DNA of 64,000 nt from Syngnathus acus (Eukaryota > Chordata > Actinopteri > Syngnathiformes > Syngnathidae). Below the pieces are notes generated by a model, which ran no database searches, had not been told where the DNA came from, and saw only the letters and a program-made list of their open reading frames with translations. A program made the position numbers and the translations under genes. Of the stretch, positions 22,164 to 34,000 are shown in pieces (the first letter of the stretch is position 1; each line of letters begins with the position of its first letter). Where the stretch lies: assembly GCF_901709675.1 (NCBI RefSeq), contig NC_051097.1, forward strand, positions 11,076,039 to 11,140,038, read 5' to 3'.

Positions 22164-24135
22164 ACGCCGTCGTCCTTTTTATCTTTGAAAAGATCTTCTA
22201 GTTTTGCACTGACACCCTCCTCCCTCCCCCCTTCCTCCCCCTCAACTCCCCTCGGCTGTACGTATGCAGTATAAACTATATTTCCATTTGGGGAAATGTT
22301 TTTAAATGAGGCCCGGGCACGGCGGAACGGGTCCGGATGGGTTTTAAACGCGCCGGGACTCCATCTTATCAGGAGAGCGGAGTGAAGAGAGACACCGCTC
22401 GCTTCGTGCCACGCTTGTTGGTTTGCGGCGTACAAAAATAGTGCCGAGACGCCAATCCCTGAGCAGAAAGTATTCCACTATTTTCTCTATTTGCTGCTTT
22501 TCTCCGCTAGTAGGAAACGCATCCCAAGTGCCTGGTCCGGCAACCGCGGCGAGACCTGCGCCCAGGTCCAGATCCACGCAAAACATCTGACAAACATTCG
22601 ACACTCTGAATCCGCGCTCACCTCTGGTGGCTGGATTTAATCAAGTAAAACTACATTGCATGAGCCGTTTTAAATTCCTGCATCGGAGGCATTAACGGTA
22701 GAAATAGGATCGATTCGCCTGTGCCTTTTCGGACACGACCCGCCCCAATGTCGGCAGACGTCATTTACAATTAAGTAAACCTAAAGAAGAAAACGGTATA
22801 CTATAAAAAAAAAATAATAATAATAATTTTCCAGAATGATGGCTTGAAATTGTGCAGTTAAAGTGGAGGCAGGAACAACGAAGGGCAAAATAGCGCGGCT
22901 TCACTGCACCTCCCTCTGTGGAAGGTTGTCCCCCCCCCCCCCCCCCCGACTTTTTGCCTGAATGTCTACGCTGCGTTCACTCATCGTCTTTTTTCCTTCC
23001 CCCAAACTGAATGTTTGCCTGTTCTGCTCATGAGGCACAACTGAGATATTTGCTGTTTAGTTTTGCATGCGCATCTCCTGCTCTCAAAAGTGTTACTATG
23101 CAAAAAGAATTGAGGCGTCAAAAAAACAAAGAGGGGGTGGGCGACCCGTTGTCATGTTCACGCTGGGTATGGTTGCTTTTTACTTAGACGTTCAGATTTT
23201 GAAAAGAATGGCTTTGCGTTAGTTTTGAATTAGTCTTGAGAGAGCCTTTTTTTTTAATATAAAACTGTTTGCCAGAGGTCATACTACAACGCACAAGATG
23301 TAAATAATGAGGTCTATGAAGGAATATTACAGAAAAACTAAAGGATACTACAAGAAATAAGGTAGAAAAAAAGGTGAAATATTGCTATGTCATTTTTAGA
23401 GAGTTATATGAGGGGAAACACCACCATAGTCATTTAATAATAAATTTGTACTGTTAATATATTCTTTTATGAGAACAGAGTTGTCAATTGTATGGTACAA
23501 AAAGTGTTTGATACCCGATGAATATATTTATTTATATTATTTTAACTTTTACCTCATTATATTAACCCTCACTTATATTTAAACTTTTTTTTCCCATTAG
23601 ATTCAATATCCACCCCCCCCCCCCCCCCCCCCCCCCCCTTATGACTATTTCCACATTTAATATATCAATAGATTTTGGAAAATAACTTCACAATCTTACT
23701 TTTCCCTCCTCATGCAATATTTCAAAGTATTTTTGCCAGATTTCTTTTAAACATAACATCTTATTTCTTGTAACCTACCCTTTTAATATTCTAATATTCC
23801 TTCGTACTTCAACTCTCTTAAAGAGGACTTAAAACAAGCATGGAGGGTTTATTTTGTTTTTTGCGGCATATTCAAATGGTGTTTGCTAGCTTTTGTTGTT
23901 GTTTTCTTAGCTCCTGATTATGAATGTGTTCACTCATGCACTGTTTGGAAAAAGGTCATTTTAAGAAAGCCGGAAGCATCTCCCAGCCTGGTGCGTCATT
24001 TTCCTCCTCCTCCTTGTCTCTCTCGGCTGTATTCTTTGAGGAACTGTGTGTACATAATAGCTCGGTATGGATGTTCCAATGCTGCTCGAGTGAATTCTGC
24101 TGTTTACAAGGCAAATAAAGGTGGTGTTGACTATT
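22164..24135 (+). other. mob1b: mob1b 3' UTR
   Basis: The region carries no coding exon and ends with AATAAA at 24114-24119 in GGCAAATAAAGGTGGTG. Long homopolymer C runs lie at 22930-22947 and 23613-23638, the second between A/T-rich flanks. Assigning the whole stretch to the mob1b 3' UTR is an inference from the lack of an earlier convincing poly(A) signal and from the long UTRs known for MOB1 genes. Confidence 0.5.
23613..23638. repeat. Poly-C tract (26 C)
   Basis: Uninterrupted run of C in A/T-rich surroundings inside the presumed mob1b 3' UTR. Such runs vary in length and are error-prone in sequencing; a shorter one is at 22930-22947. Confidence 0.9.
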
Positions 24136-24941
24136 ATTACTATTTTTTAACATTAATTGCGAAATTTACCAAAACATTAGTCGAGTTGCGTGTGCAATGG
24201 AAGTGACGACGTATTTGTCGGGGGAAAAAAGTGCGACTGTTCGTGACTCATGTCTTATTTGTTAGTAAAAAACAATATCAGTATTATCAGCACGTCAAGA
24301 TATACATTTGCGTTATGTATTATGCTATAGTTCACAATGTTTCTGGAAACAAGTTTTCGTTATAATATTCCGTTTGCTTAGGCGTTGGAGGAAGTGACGA
24401 CACTTTGCCGTAGCAAAACATTCCTACATCGTTTACCATGTGCTGTCGTATCTAAGAATAATTTTCAGAGTATTTGTATATTCGTACCATTTTATAATAC
24501 ACAATGTTGCAGTTTAGAAACGTATTAGCTTCTGTTGGGAAGTTTAGATTTAATTTCGTTGATCCTTCTTGGGCGGAAGCGGGGACGCCAAAGATGTTTA
24601 GCTGGAGATGCCGTTTTTCTCGCCTACGAAATCTTAATACTTCATCAAAAAACTACAGCAACTTTCAGCATGGAAAGGTAAACGTTGTAGTAGTAGGTAG
24701 TAATGTATATGCAGTCATCTATATCAGGTTCTCAATGGCAATGACAATTTAAAAGAAGCTATTTTCGCTTGGCGTTAACAAGCTTCCCGGAACATCTCTG
24801 GTTTGTTGACCTAGCACTTCCGGGTTGTTGTTCGTTGCGTTGTAACCCGCCAAACTTGTCAAATGTCAAACGCCCGCCTCTTGTTATCCCGCCTCGACTC
24901 CGCTCTCTAGATTGTTAACGTCATTCATCGCGACTGAAAAC
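24136..24941. other. mob1b-dck spacer with dck promoter
   Basis: No coding exon is seen. The last 150 bases before the dck ATG become G/C-richer, with CCGCC and CGCCTCT motifs, and carry the dck 5' UTR and core promoter. A short A/T-rich open frame at 24504-24752 shows no family resemblance. Confidence 0.4.
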
Positions 24942-27226
24942 ATGTCTTTCACCCCGAAGAGGCCGCGCTCCGATCTCATGAATGACTCCATGGAGAAGAC
25001 GATCAAGCGGATTTCCATTGAGGGCAATATCGGTGAGTGCAAATTCATTGAACAAATGTGTTGTTGACTTATGATGATGAATGGCGCCAATGCTCCTCAA
25101 TGCAAGTTACAACAGCGGCAACATAGCTAACGTGTTTTTACAAAGTGACGTTTTTTGTGGGGCGTTCAAGCGGCTGGAAAGTCGACCTTCGTCCGCCTAC
25201 TGGAGCAGGAGTGCGCCGACTGGGAGGTAGTACCCGAGCCCGTCGCCAGGTGGTGCAATGTGCAAACGAGCGGCAGCGACTTTGAGGTCAGTATTCACCC
25301 ACATATTCGCGACTCGCAGATTTTAAAACTACTCTTTTGCAGCCTTTTTGTGCGCAAGACCAAATCTTTAGGGGGCCTAAAGGCTCTGGGGAACTCACTT
25401 ACACTGGCAGACTGTTGCATACTTTAATCAGCCTCCAAGGCCATGTTAGAGTTCCAAGTTGAAGTTTACTGTATAAAAGAAGGAGGATTTAACATTAGCA
25501 GTATAGTTGAACACTCAAATGTTCAACTGTACAATATAATGTCGATGCAGCATGACACTACTTTTACACGAATTTCAGCCAAATGGACGTTGCAGAGATG
25601 CCCCACCCCAAAAACAGTTGCTGTGTCATAATTCCGAACTTTGACGTGTTACAAGACATGGACATAGCTAGGATATGACATAAAATGGTCACGGACACGC
25701 CATTAAAATCTGTGCATGAGCATAACTGGGAGCGTCTTCATCTGTATTTAGAGTGCAGCTGCCGTCTGTCCACATGTCCGCAGGGCACCGCTGGTTCAAC
25801 ATTCCAAAGGCGATGAGCCTCATTTAAAGCAGACACACTTGCCCATATTTATGTTGATCATTTCCATTTCTATTTGCAAAATAATTTCCCTTGTAAATAA
25901 GTAACGGCAGTTAAAACATACAATTCTATTTTAGCATACTGCATTTGCCTGTTACAATAATGAATAATGAACTGACAGTTTTTTCCAGCCATTTTGAGTT
26001 AAGAAAGTAGTGATTCATCAAAAAACACACCCGCCCTGCAGGACCTGACGTCATCGCAGCGTAGCGGCGGCAACGTGCTGAAGATGATGTACGACAAGCC
26101 GGAGCGTTGGGCGTACACCTTCCAGAGCTACGCCTGCATCAGCCGCGTGCGCGCCCAGATCTGCTCGGCCAACGGCAAGCTGCGGGAGGCCGAGAACCCC
26201 GTGCAGTTCTTTGAGCGCTCCATCTACAGCGACAGGTACGACGTGGCTGTCAAGCTCTGCCGCGATTCATCCAAATCACTTGAGTTTTTCCCAATACACT
26301 AAAAAAAAAAGATAACTGCTGCTCGTCAGGTACATCTTTGCCGCCAACCTCTACGAGAACGAGTGCCTGAACGACACCGAGTGGGCCATTTACCAGGACT
26401 GGCACGGCTGGCTGCACAGCCAGTTTGGCCGGCACATCGAGCTGGATGGCATCATCTACCTGAGGGTGCCCCCAGAGGTGTGTCGCCGACTCCCACGTCT
26501 AAACAATTCTTCCGCAATAGTTGGACTCACGTTTTTTTGTCTCCCCTCGTCGTAGAAGTGCTTGGAGAGGCTGCACCTGCGCGGCCGCAAGGAAGAGCAG
26601 GAAATTCCTCTGGAGTATCTGGAGAAACTCCACGTCAAGCACGAAAGCTGGCTGCAGCACAAGACCATGACGTGAGAATCCGGCCCCCACCCCCATGTTT
26701 ACACCATGGGGCCCGCGCTCGCCTCGTGCGTTCACATTTGCGTCTCCCAGTGAGAGGGCGCCTTTCATGAAGGAAGCCCCAGGGAAGATGCAGAAGATCC
26801 CATGTGACCTGCATCTGCCTCTGCGTGTGTGCGGTTTCCAATGTGTGTGTCTGTGTGTGTCAATACCCGAGTACATCTTCTGTATGAAAGAGAATCCAAG
26901 AAAGACATTTTCACGTTTAGTTGTTTTCCACCACTTCATAAATTCTGCTGGGATATGTTACCTTTTCAGCACAACTGTGTCAGTATTTTTGAACATGAAA
27001 GTGTGCCAACCTGAACCCCGCTTGTCACGCAGGACGGACTTTGAGTATCTGGCCAACGTGCCGGTGCTGACGCTGGATGCCGCCGAAGAGTTCAAAGGCA
27101 ACAAGAGCAAGAGTGCCGACATGATGGAGAAGGTAATTAAAGACAAAAATCACATCGCACATTTCTGTTCACTCTAATTGACAGTCCAAACTGTTCCAGG
27201 TGAAAGAGTTCCTGAGTACCTTGTGA
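24942..27226 (+). CDS. dck: Deoxycytidine kinase
   Basis: Salvage enzyme that phosphorylates deoxycytidine (also deoxyadenosine and deoxyguanosine) to the monophosphate, and activates many nucleoside analogues. Exons: 24942-25032, 25171-25286, 26042-26235, 26330-26477, 26556-26671, 27033-27132, 27200-27226. They join to 792 bases, 263 residues; human dCK has 260. The P-loop ISIEGNIAAGKST is split by intron 1. Then come [10 protein letters not shown], the [21 protein letters not shown] substrate helix, the ERS and DRYIFA motifs ([14 protein letters not shown]), the arginine-rich LID loop (RGRKEEQ) and the conserved C-terminus KVKEFLSTL. Only the first 20 residues diverge from the mammalian enzyme ([19 protein letters not shown]). 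A poly(A) signal follows at 27382. Position between mob1b and slc4a4 matches human 4q13. Confidence 0.95.
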
Positions 27227-27381
27227 GGAAGCAACCGCAGACAAGGCAAACAAGGGAGGAATAGAACCTTTTAATAGTTTTATCGCACTATGTGTTTTTA
27301 TGATGATATGCCGCTGCAGTGACTATATTTTTTTTAACCACTTATGTATATTTATAATTATGTGTGTGGCTCACAGCCTGA

Positions 27382-27387
27382 AATAAA
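27382..27387 (+). terminator. dck: dck polyadenylation signal
   Basis: AATAAA 156 bases after the dck stop codon, followed by a GT-rich stretch (CCGGGTGTCGTTTC), the usual downstream element. It is the first canonical hexamer after the coding region. Confidence 0.75.
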
Positions 27388-27434
27388 CTTATACGACCAG
27401 TTCCGGGTGTCGTTTCATTGATTTAAATCTCGGT

Positions 27435-27450
27435 CCAGCAGAGGGCGCCA
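27435..27450 (+). promoter_or_regulatory. Strong CTCF-like motif after dck
   Basis: CCAGCAGAGGGCGCCA is close to the ideal CTCF core. It lies just beyond the dck poly(A) signal and upstream of slc4a4, so it would mark a boundary between the two units if bound. Confidence 0.45.
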
Positions 27451-28082
27451 GTCTTCCTGATATAGCAGTAAATCGACTTTTATGATGTCTTTAATAATTC
27501 TATAATATTGCAAATGAATTAAAGTAAAAGAGACGATCCAATTCTCCCTTGAAGCAGAATGCATTCTATTTGTAAATTTGCATTTAATTTTTTTTTTTAA
27601 ATGGCCTGATGTGTCAAACGGGTTGAAAAATGTCCTTGGTTTCTCGGAAGCGACTTGTAAATAATTCTTGTGTAATAGTTATTTATTATTATAATACGAA
27701 CACCTTTTCAAATATTGACCGAGGTGTACCTGCGCGTGTTCGCGCATGTGCGTGCAAAGGTGGGGGAGTGACTCAGGGAAGCCGCCCCCATCTGACTGAC
27801 GTCACTGAGGAGGAGGGATGACACTTAAGCGTGTCCAAAGGAGACACCAGCAGCCCAAGACACGCGGCCGACACTATTCTGGGTGCTTTTGGTCTTCAGC
27901 CGACCGCAATGGCACCTGGACCTCACCTGTGATACGCTTCCTCCACCCGACCGAGCACCGCCAACCGTATCGGCTGGGACGCGCTTTCCAAAGCGGCCCG
28001 CAGCCACTGCCGTTCGGCTGGCTACAAGTCGGCTCGTCGTCCGCCTCAACTGCCAAAGTAAGAAGAAGAAGAAGACGCGACC
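27451..28082. other. dck-slc4a4 spacer and slc4a4 5' region
   Basis: Contains no exon of another gene. The half next to slc4a4 (from about 27720) is G/C-rich, with a CRE-like TGACGTCA (27797-27804). It probably holds the promoter and 5' UTR for the transcript starting at the MSSEKK exon. Confidence 0.45.
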
Positions 28083-31000
28083 ATGAGTTCGGAGAAAAAG
28101 TAAGTCCGCAACAACTTTTCAACCAACTTTTTTTATTTTCTATGCATGTTGGTAACGATGACACGTTTTTAAAGTTGTCGCTAATCGGGTTTGCATGAGC
28201 TGGCTGTCAGCGTGCATTAAGGCGCAAGGGAATCGGGGAAGAGCGCGCACGAAAGCCCGAGGCACGCACGACGATGATCCCCCCCGCCCCCCACCGCAAG
28301 TGACGGGGAGAGCGTCACTTTTCCTCAGTTTCTACCACGTGTTGCTTTCAAACAAATTGCTCAATGTGCCGTTTCAGTATTTCTCGTAAAAACCTAGATG
28401 ATTAGTGGCTAGTTTTTCCTCACGCGTAAGGTGTCGTGGGCCTACTAGTTAGGACAGAGATGGCGCTATACATAAGCACCAAATCCGTTATTAGTGAGGT
28501 GAAACGCTCCACTAGTCGCATTCTACTTGTACTACTAGTAACATGATCAAATTGTACCTGCTGTACCACGTAATTACTAGCGCGTGCAAACCACTAGTTT
28601 TAGTGTTAGGGTCCAAATATTAAGAACGGCTCTCTCTCTCTCTCACTTTGATACAGCTGTGACCTGAATAATCTCTCTGGCGTGTCAATCAAAAGTGAAG
28701 TGATATTAACTGGGTGCTGCTTGTCTGTGTCATGCCATGTCTGATAATGAGGATGAGGATGAAGAACCGGACTGATGCGGAAGAGGTCATAGAGCATTAA
28801 GATAAGATCATAGTAAGATTTGCGCACTCTTGTCGGATCTTATCTGCATTATGCTTTCAAGCACCGACTGTTTGAGTGAAAGGACATATGTTGTGTGTGC
28901 GTGTGTTTTTTTTTTCCATGGGTCTGTGCGTGTTTTTCCGCACGAGTGTGTTTTTCCGCATACGAGCGTGTTTTTTTCCTCCATGTGTGTTTCCGTCCCG
29001 TTCCGGTAATTCTGGCCGGTCCGCCACCAGAGCTTTGCCATCTCACGGCTGGAACCCGAGCCTCCGCTTGCCCTGAGGGTCCTGCACTTTCTCTGATTGG
29101 GGGGGGGGGGGGTATCCCATCGCTACACACACTCCTAAAGTTGGGCTCCCCTCCCTGTCCCAAGGGGATGCACTCTCCTTCCTGAGTTTGATTACAAGAC
29201 TCTGCTCAACTAGCGTGATGCTAGTTGGGGGGGGTGGGGGCAGTCCTCCCCATGTCGAGCATCCTGAGGCCGCAGACTAAGCGGAAAAAGAGAGGGGCCA
29301 AGGACGACACAGGCGCTATCCAGGAGGAAACAACAGGCCTCCAAGAATACGTCAAGATGCTTAGGGAATGCCTCGGGCCCGGAAAGAAGAAGGTGGATTC
29401 ACTACGGCCAGCACACTCAAAACATGCCAGTGGCTGGAATTGGAGCAAGAAATGGACACATTTAATTCAATTGTTCGATTTGATGTTTGAACTGGGACAA
29501 TATTGGCACAAAATGACAGGTGTGTGTTTATTTTTACGCTTCCTGCAGAGTGGAGGACGAGGCCGTCCTGGACCGAGGGGCGTCTTTCGTCAAGCACGTG
29601 TGCGACGAAGAGGAAGTGGAAGGTGAGCGGTCAGTGTGGTTTTCCCCCCCGCCCGCACCACCAGGAAGTTTGGGTCATATTTGCACTCGGCCGCGTAACC
29701 ATGTCATCTTTCAGAACGGCTGAAATGTTGCCGGAGAGGAATTTTGATTATTTCGACATAAGAACTTATCCCCCAGTGTCATGTCGTGTGGGCAGGTCAC
29801 CACACGGTCTACATCGGCGTGCACGTTCCCAAGAGCTACCACCGCCGCAGACGCCACCGCCGCAAGTCCAGCCACAAGGAGAGGCGAGAGCGCGGCGAGC
29901 ACGGCGCCGAGGGCTACAAGTCGGATGGCGACATCGCCGACGACGCCGGCGCCAGTCTCCTCAAGCCGCTCAGTGAGTCCCGCTACCTTTCTTTCTTTTT
30001 TTAATATTGAGATAGTCCTGACCGAAAAAAAAAAAAAAATCTCCGACCAATAGAAATCAAGATAGCAACGTGTGACAAGCTCGGAGCTTTGTCGTCAGCG
30101 CACAGCAGATGTCGTCAGTCTTGGCGGAGGCTTAGTGGGATGCCTTAATCTGAGATTGACAAGATATGCATTTGTTTTTTGGTGTTATTTTTAAAAGCGT
30201 CTTCTTACAGGAAATGACATTGTTCGCTTCTGTGGATAAACGCTAAACTGATGCTTGTTGCCATAGTTACCAAACATCCGCCATTGCATCTCTACAGCAG
30301 GAAGTTTGGGTACTTTTTGGGGCCACTAAATATGCAGGAAGTGTTTGTTTGAAAAAAAAAAAACAGACGCTGAAGATGTGAGTGAGAGAAGCAAGTTTGG
30401 GCGGATGACAAGTGCCCAAAGCCGGAATTTCCAAATGGCAAACAAAAACAAATGAGCACCTGATAATCAACTACTCCATCAAGTTTGTCCTCTTGCATAA
30501 ACATGCGTCATGCGTGTTGATTTTCACTTTTACCATTCCCATTTTTACTTTTCCGGGGTCACGTCCTTTGCTTGCCACCTTCCTTTTGGGTCCTATTTTA
30601 TTTATTATTTATTCTCATGCTACGTGAGATCGCCACGGAGCAGATAAGCATGGGTGACTCGGTCCGCTTCACAAAGAAGCCTCTTTGTGTTGCTTTATCT
30701 TCAGGGTCTTGTCTCCGCGCTGGAACCGTCAAAGGTTCTTTTGTTCTCCAAAGACGAGGAAACCCGCATGGGGTTGGAACAGGCTTGAATTGTTCCTTGG
30801 TTTTTATTTGTGACATTAGCTCTGCTAAATTAAGCACAAAAGTTGGGATTACAAGATCAATTTGGAGCTTCTGGCCAGTCGGCTGTTGTGTAACTTTCCC
30901 AGTAGAGTGGCTCCTCGGGCTAATCCTCGGGCTGCCGCGTCATTCGACGAGTCGGCGGTTAAGCTCTAATCAATGAACGCCAAGGACAAAAGGCGGCGGC

Positions 31001-34000
31001 GGCGACGGCGGCACGTGATTGAGACACGGCCTTCTTGGCGTCAGATGGCTTTCTTGGAAGAAAGTCAACAGTTCCTCGCAGCGTGGGTATGTCCGACAAG
31101 AGCGGTTTCTGTTCCTGATTGGTGTGTTTAAATGCCAGGATATAGTCACAAATTCAGAACCTTCGAAAGGAGTCACTTTAGCTAGCCGGCCTTTCAAATA
31201 GTCGGCGTCCATGTTTGGAATGAGAACACAATCACTGACATCATTTGTATCTTTTTTTTTTTTTTTTTCACAACTGTGAGGAAAAATACCAGCACAGTCA
31301 AATGTGGTCCCCTCCTACGTTTTCATTTAGTCTGGCGGAAACGAAACCAGGAAGTGGAGGGTTGTAGCAGCGGGTGAGGGAGGGGGGGGCATCTCATGAC
31401 GTCAGGCGTCAAAGTTATGCACAACATCTCCTTTATCTTTCTATTCTATCTCATTTTTTTTCAAATGTCTCATTTGAGCTCATGTGTGTTTAGTTTCGCC
31501 GGCGGAGAGGATCCGCTTTATCCTGGGCGAAGAAGATGACGCCCCCCCTCCTCCTCAGCTCTTCACCGAGCTGGACGAGCTGCTGTCGGTGGACGGGCAG
31601 GAGATTGAGTGGAAGGAGACTGCCAGGTAAAAGCCTTTTTTGTTTTTCAGGCCGACTTCCAAAACTCTGAATGAATTATCGCGGCGTGTTGAATGGCGCT
31701 CAGCTCTTATCAGATGAATACCGGTAGTACCTGCCCCGTGGGAGCGGGAAAAGGCAGAAACTCCCAGAGGTGGCAAATATGCTCACACGCTGTTCTTGAG
31801 AAAGAAAAAAAAAAAAAGCAGCTCATTGTTTGCAAGAAAACACAACGTATTGATTCAATTGCTTCAGCTCTACTTAAATATATTTCATTAAATTAAAATT
31901 TCAAATGAAATTCGATTTGATGCTGAGGAATCAAGAGTGATTAAATTAAGAAAATCGTTTTTTTTTTTGGACGCTGGGGAATCAAGAGCTATTAAATGAA
32001 TGAAATTTTGACGCTGGGGAATGAAAAGAGATGCCTCAAAAGTTTCACAGCAGAAAAAAAACAAAAACCTGATCGGGCGAGCTCCCCGCCTCGGCGACCG
32101 TTGCCGAGCGCAACCCGACGCCCCGCGGGAAACCGCATCGGCCTCATCCGCCTCGGCAAAAGCACTCTTTTGTGTCGCTGACATCTGAGGCCAGATTAAC
32201 AGAAAGTTGCTCGCCGTGGGTCCAGATGGATCAAGTTCGAGGAGAAGGTGGAGAAGGGCGGCGAGCGCTGGAGCAAGCCGCACGTGGCCACGCTGTCGCT
32301 GCACAGCCTGATGGAGCTCAAGACCTGCATCGAGAAGGGCACCATCTTGCTGGATCTGGACGCCGCCACGCTGCCGCAAGTCGTCGGTACGTGGCCTCCC
32401 GCTTGCCTCCTCAACCCGACCGGCGCCGACCCGAATGACCTCCCTTTCGCAGAGATGGTGACGGACAATCAGATCGAGAGCGGCCAGCTGAAGGCGGATT
32501 TGAAGGAGCGGGTCATGTACACGTTGCTGCGCAAGCATCGCCACCAGACCAAGAAGTCCAACTTGCGCTCGCTCGCCGACATCGGCAAAAGCGTCTCCAG
32601 CGCCAGCCGGCTCTTTTCCAGCCAGGAGAACGGTATGCCAACCCAAAAACAACTCTTGGCCACTTTTTCCTGACATCTTAAACTTTCAATTCTTGACAAT
32701 TCCGTTCATCTTTCCACTTATGACTTCCTTTCCTCCCTTCCTTCCTTCCTACCCTCCTTCTTTCCTTCCTTCCTTCCTTCCCGCTTTCTCCTTTTGGGCT
32801 GTCGGGGGCGTCAAAGCACGCAACCTCAACGAGCAGCCGGTGCCTTGTTTGTCTCCGCACGAGCCCGAAGACCCCTGCGAGGTCCTGAGGAGCGCCAGCA
32901 TGGGCTACCTCTGTAAGTGAGGTCAAGGAGGAACCGCTTGTTCTCTTTCGAAGATCCAATCTTGCTACCAAAGAGTGAACTGGAGCGCTCCTTGGCATGG
33001 CCACGGACAATTAGGAGGAATTTGGAGATTTTTATCAAACAGATTTTGGGAGCATCTCTAATCCTGACTATCGGCTGAAGTTTAACAACGCTCATTGAAG
33101 GCATTAGCCAGAAGTTGGCCACGCGTGAATGAGCGCCTGGCGTGGGTTTAATCCTGGCTTCTTTTAGCCCGGGTCATCCGCTTTGCCGCTTCTTTGGTTT
33201 CTCTTAATGCGCCGCTGAAACGCTTTTGGTGGGGATGCTAACAGGCGCCGCGGTGGCTTCCCCGCAGGTAGTCCCACCACGGCCCATCGCAATCTGACCT
33301 CCAACAGCCTGAGCGACTTCTCGGACAAGCCGGAGAAGGATCAGGTAGCGTGTTGCCATCGTCGGCGTCGGCCTCGCGCGATCTCATTTGATGTTCCTAA
33401 CCCTCAGCTGAAAAACAAGTTCATGAAGAAGCTTCCCCGCGACGCCGAAGCCTCCAACGTGCTGGTGGGCGAGGTGGACTTCCTGGAGATGCCGTTCGTG
33501 GCGTTCGTCCGCCTGCAGCAAGCCGTCATGCTGGGGGCGCTCACCGAGGTTCCGGTGCCCACCAGGTACAGACGCCGGGAGCCCGCTGCTGGCGTGCTAA
33601 TGCTAACGCGTTGTTCTGCGTGCGGCAGGTTCCTCTTTGTGCTGCTGGGCCCGAAAGGAAAAGCAAAGTCCTACCACGAGATCGGAAGAGCCATCGCCAC
33701 TCTCATGTCTGATGAGGTTTGTTCTTCAATTGAAATATTATCATAAATATTTGAAACAGTTCAGGAGCCATGTTGTGGTTGTGCCCGTCTGCTGTGCGGA
33801 ATGTGAAGTTCCCAGGCAGGCCTCCCAGAATGCACCTTGTGTCAACATGGCAGCACGGAAGCGCTTTTCCAGGATTTCCGAAAGTTAAACTTTACCCCCA
33901 GAGGCACGTTCAAGCCCCATTGCCCTGGTGTGCTCGACCCCCCCCACCACCACCACCCTTCCTGGACTCCGACTGAGCCGTGATGTTTTTCCCCCACTGA

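Noticed and set aside
30973-31131. Short frame MNAKDK followed by an arginine run and ending in a GTATGT donor, considered as an NBCe1-A-type alternative first exon of slc4a4.
   Set aside because: Its end phase (0) does not fit exon 4, which needs phase 1; the arginine run comes from a CGG repeat, and it does not resemble the NBCe1-A N-terminus.
31888-32676. A 262-codon minus-strand frame.
   Set aside because: It lies antisense to slc4a4 exons 5 and 6 and their introns; codon-shadow effect.
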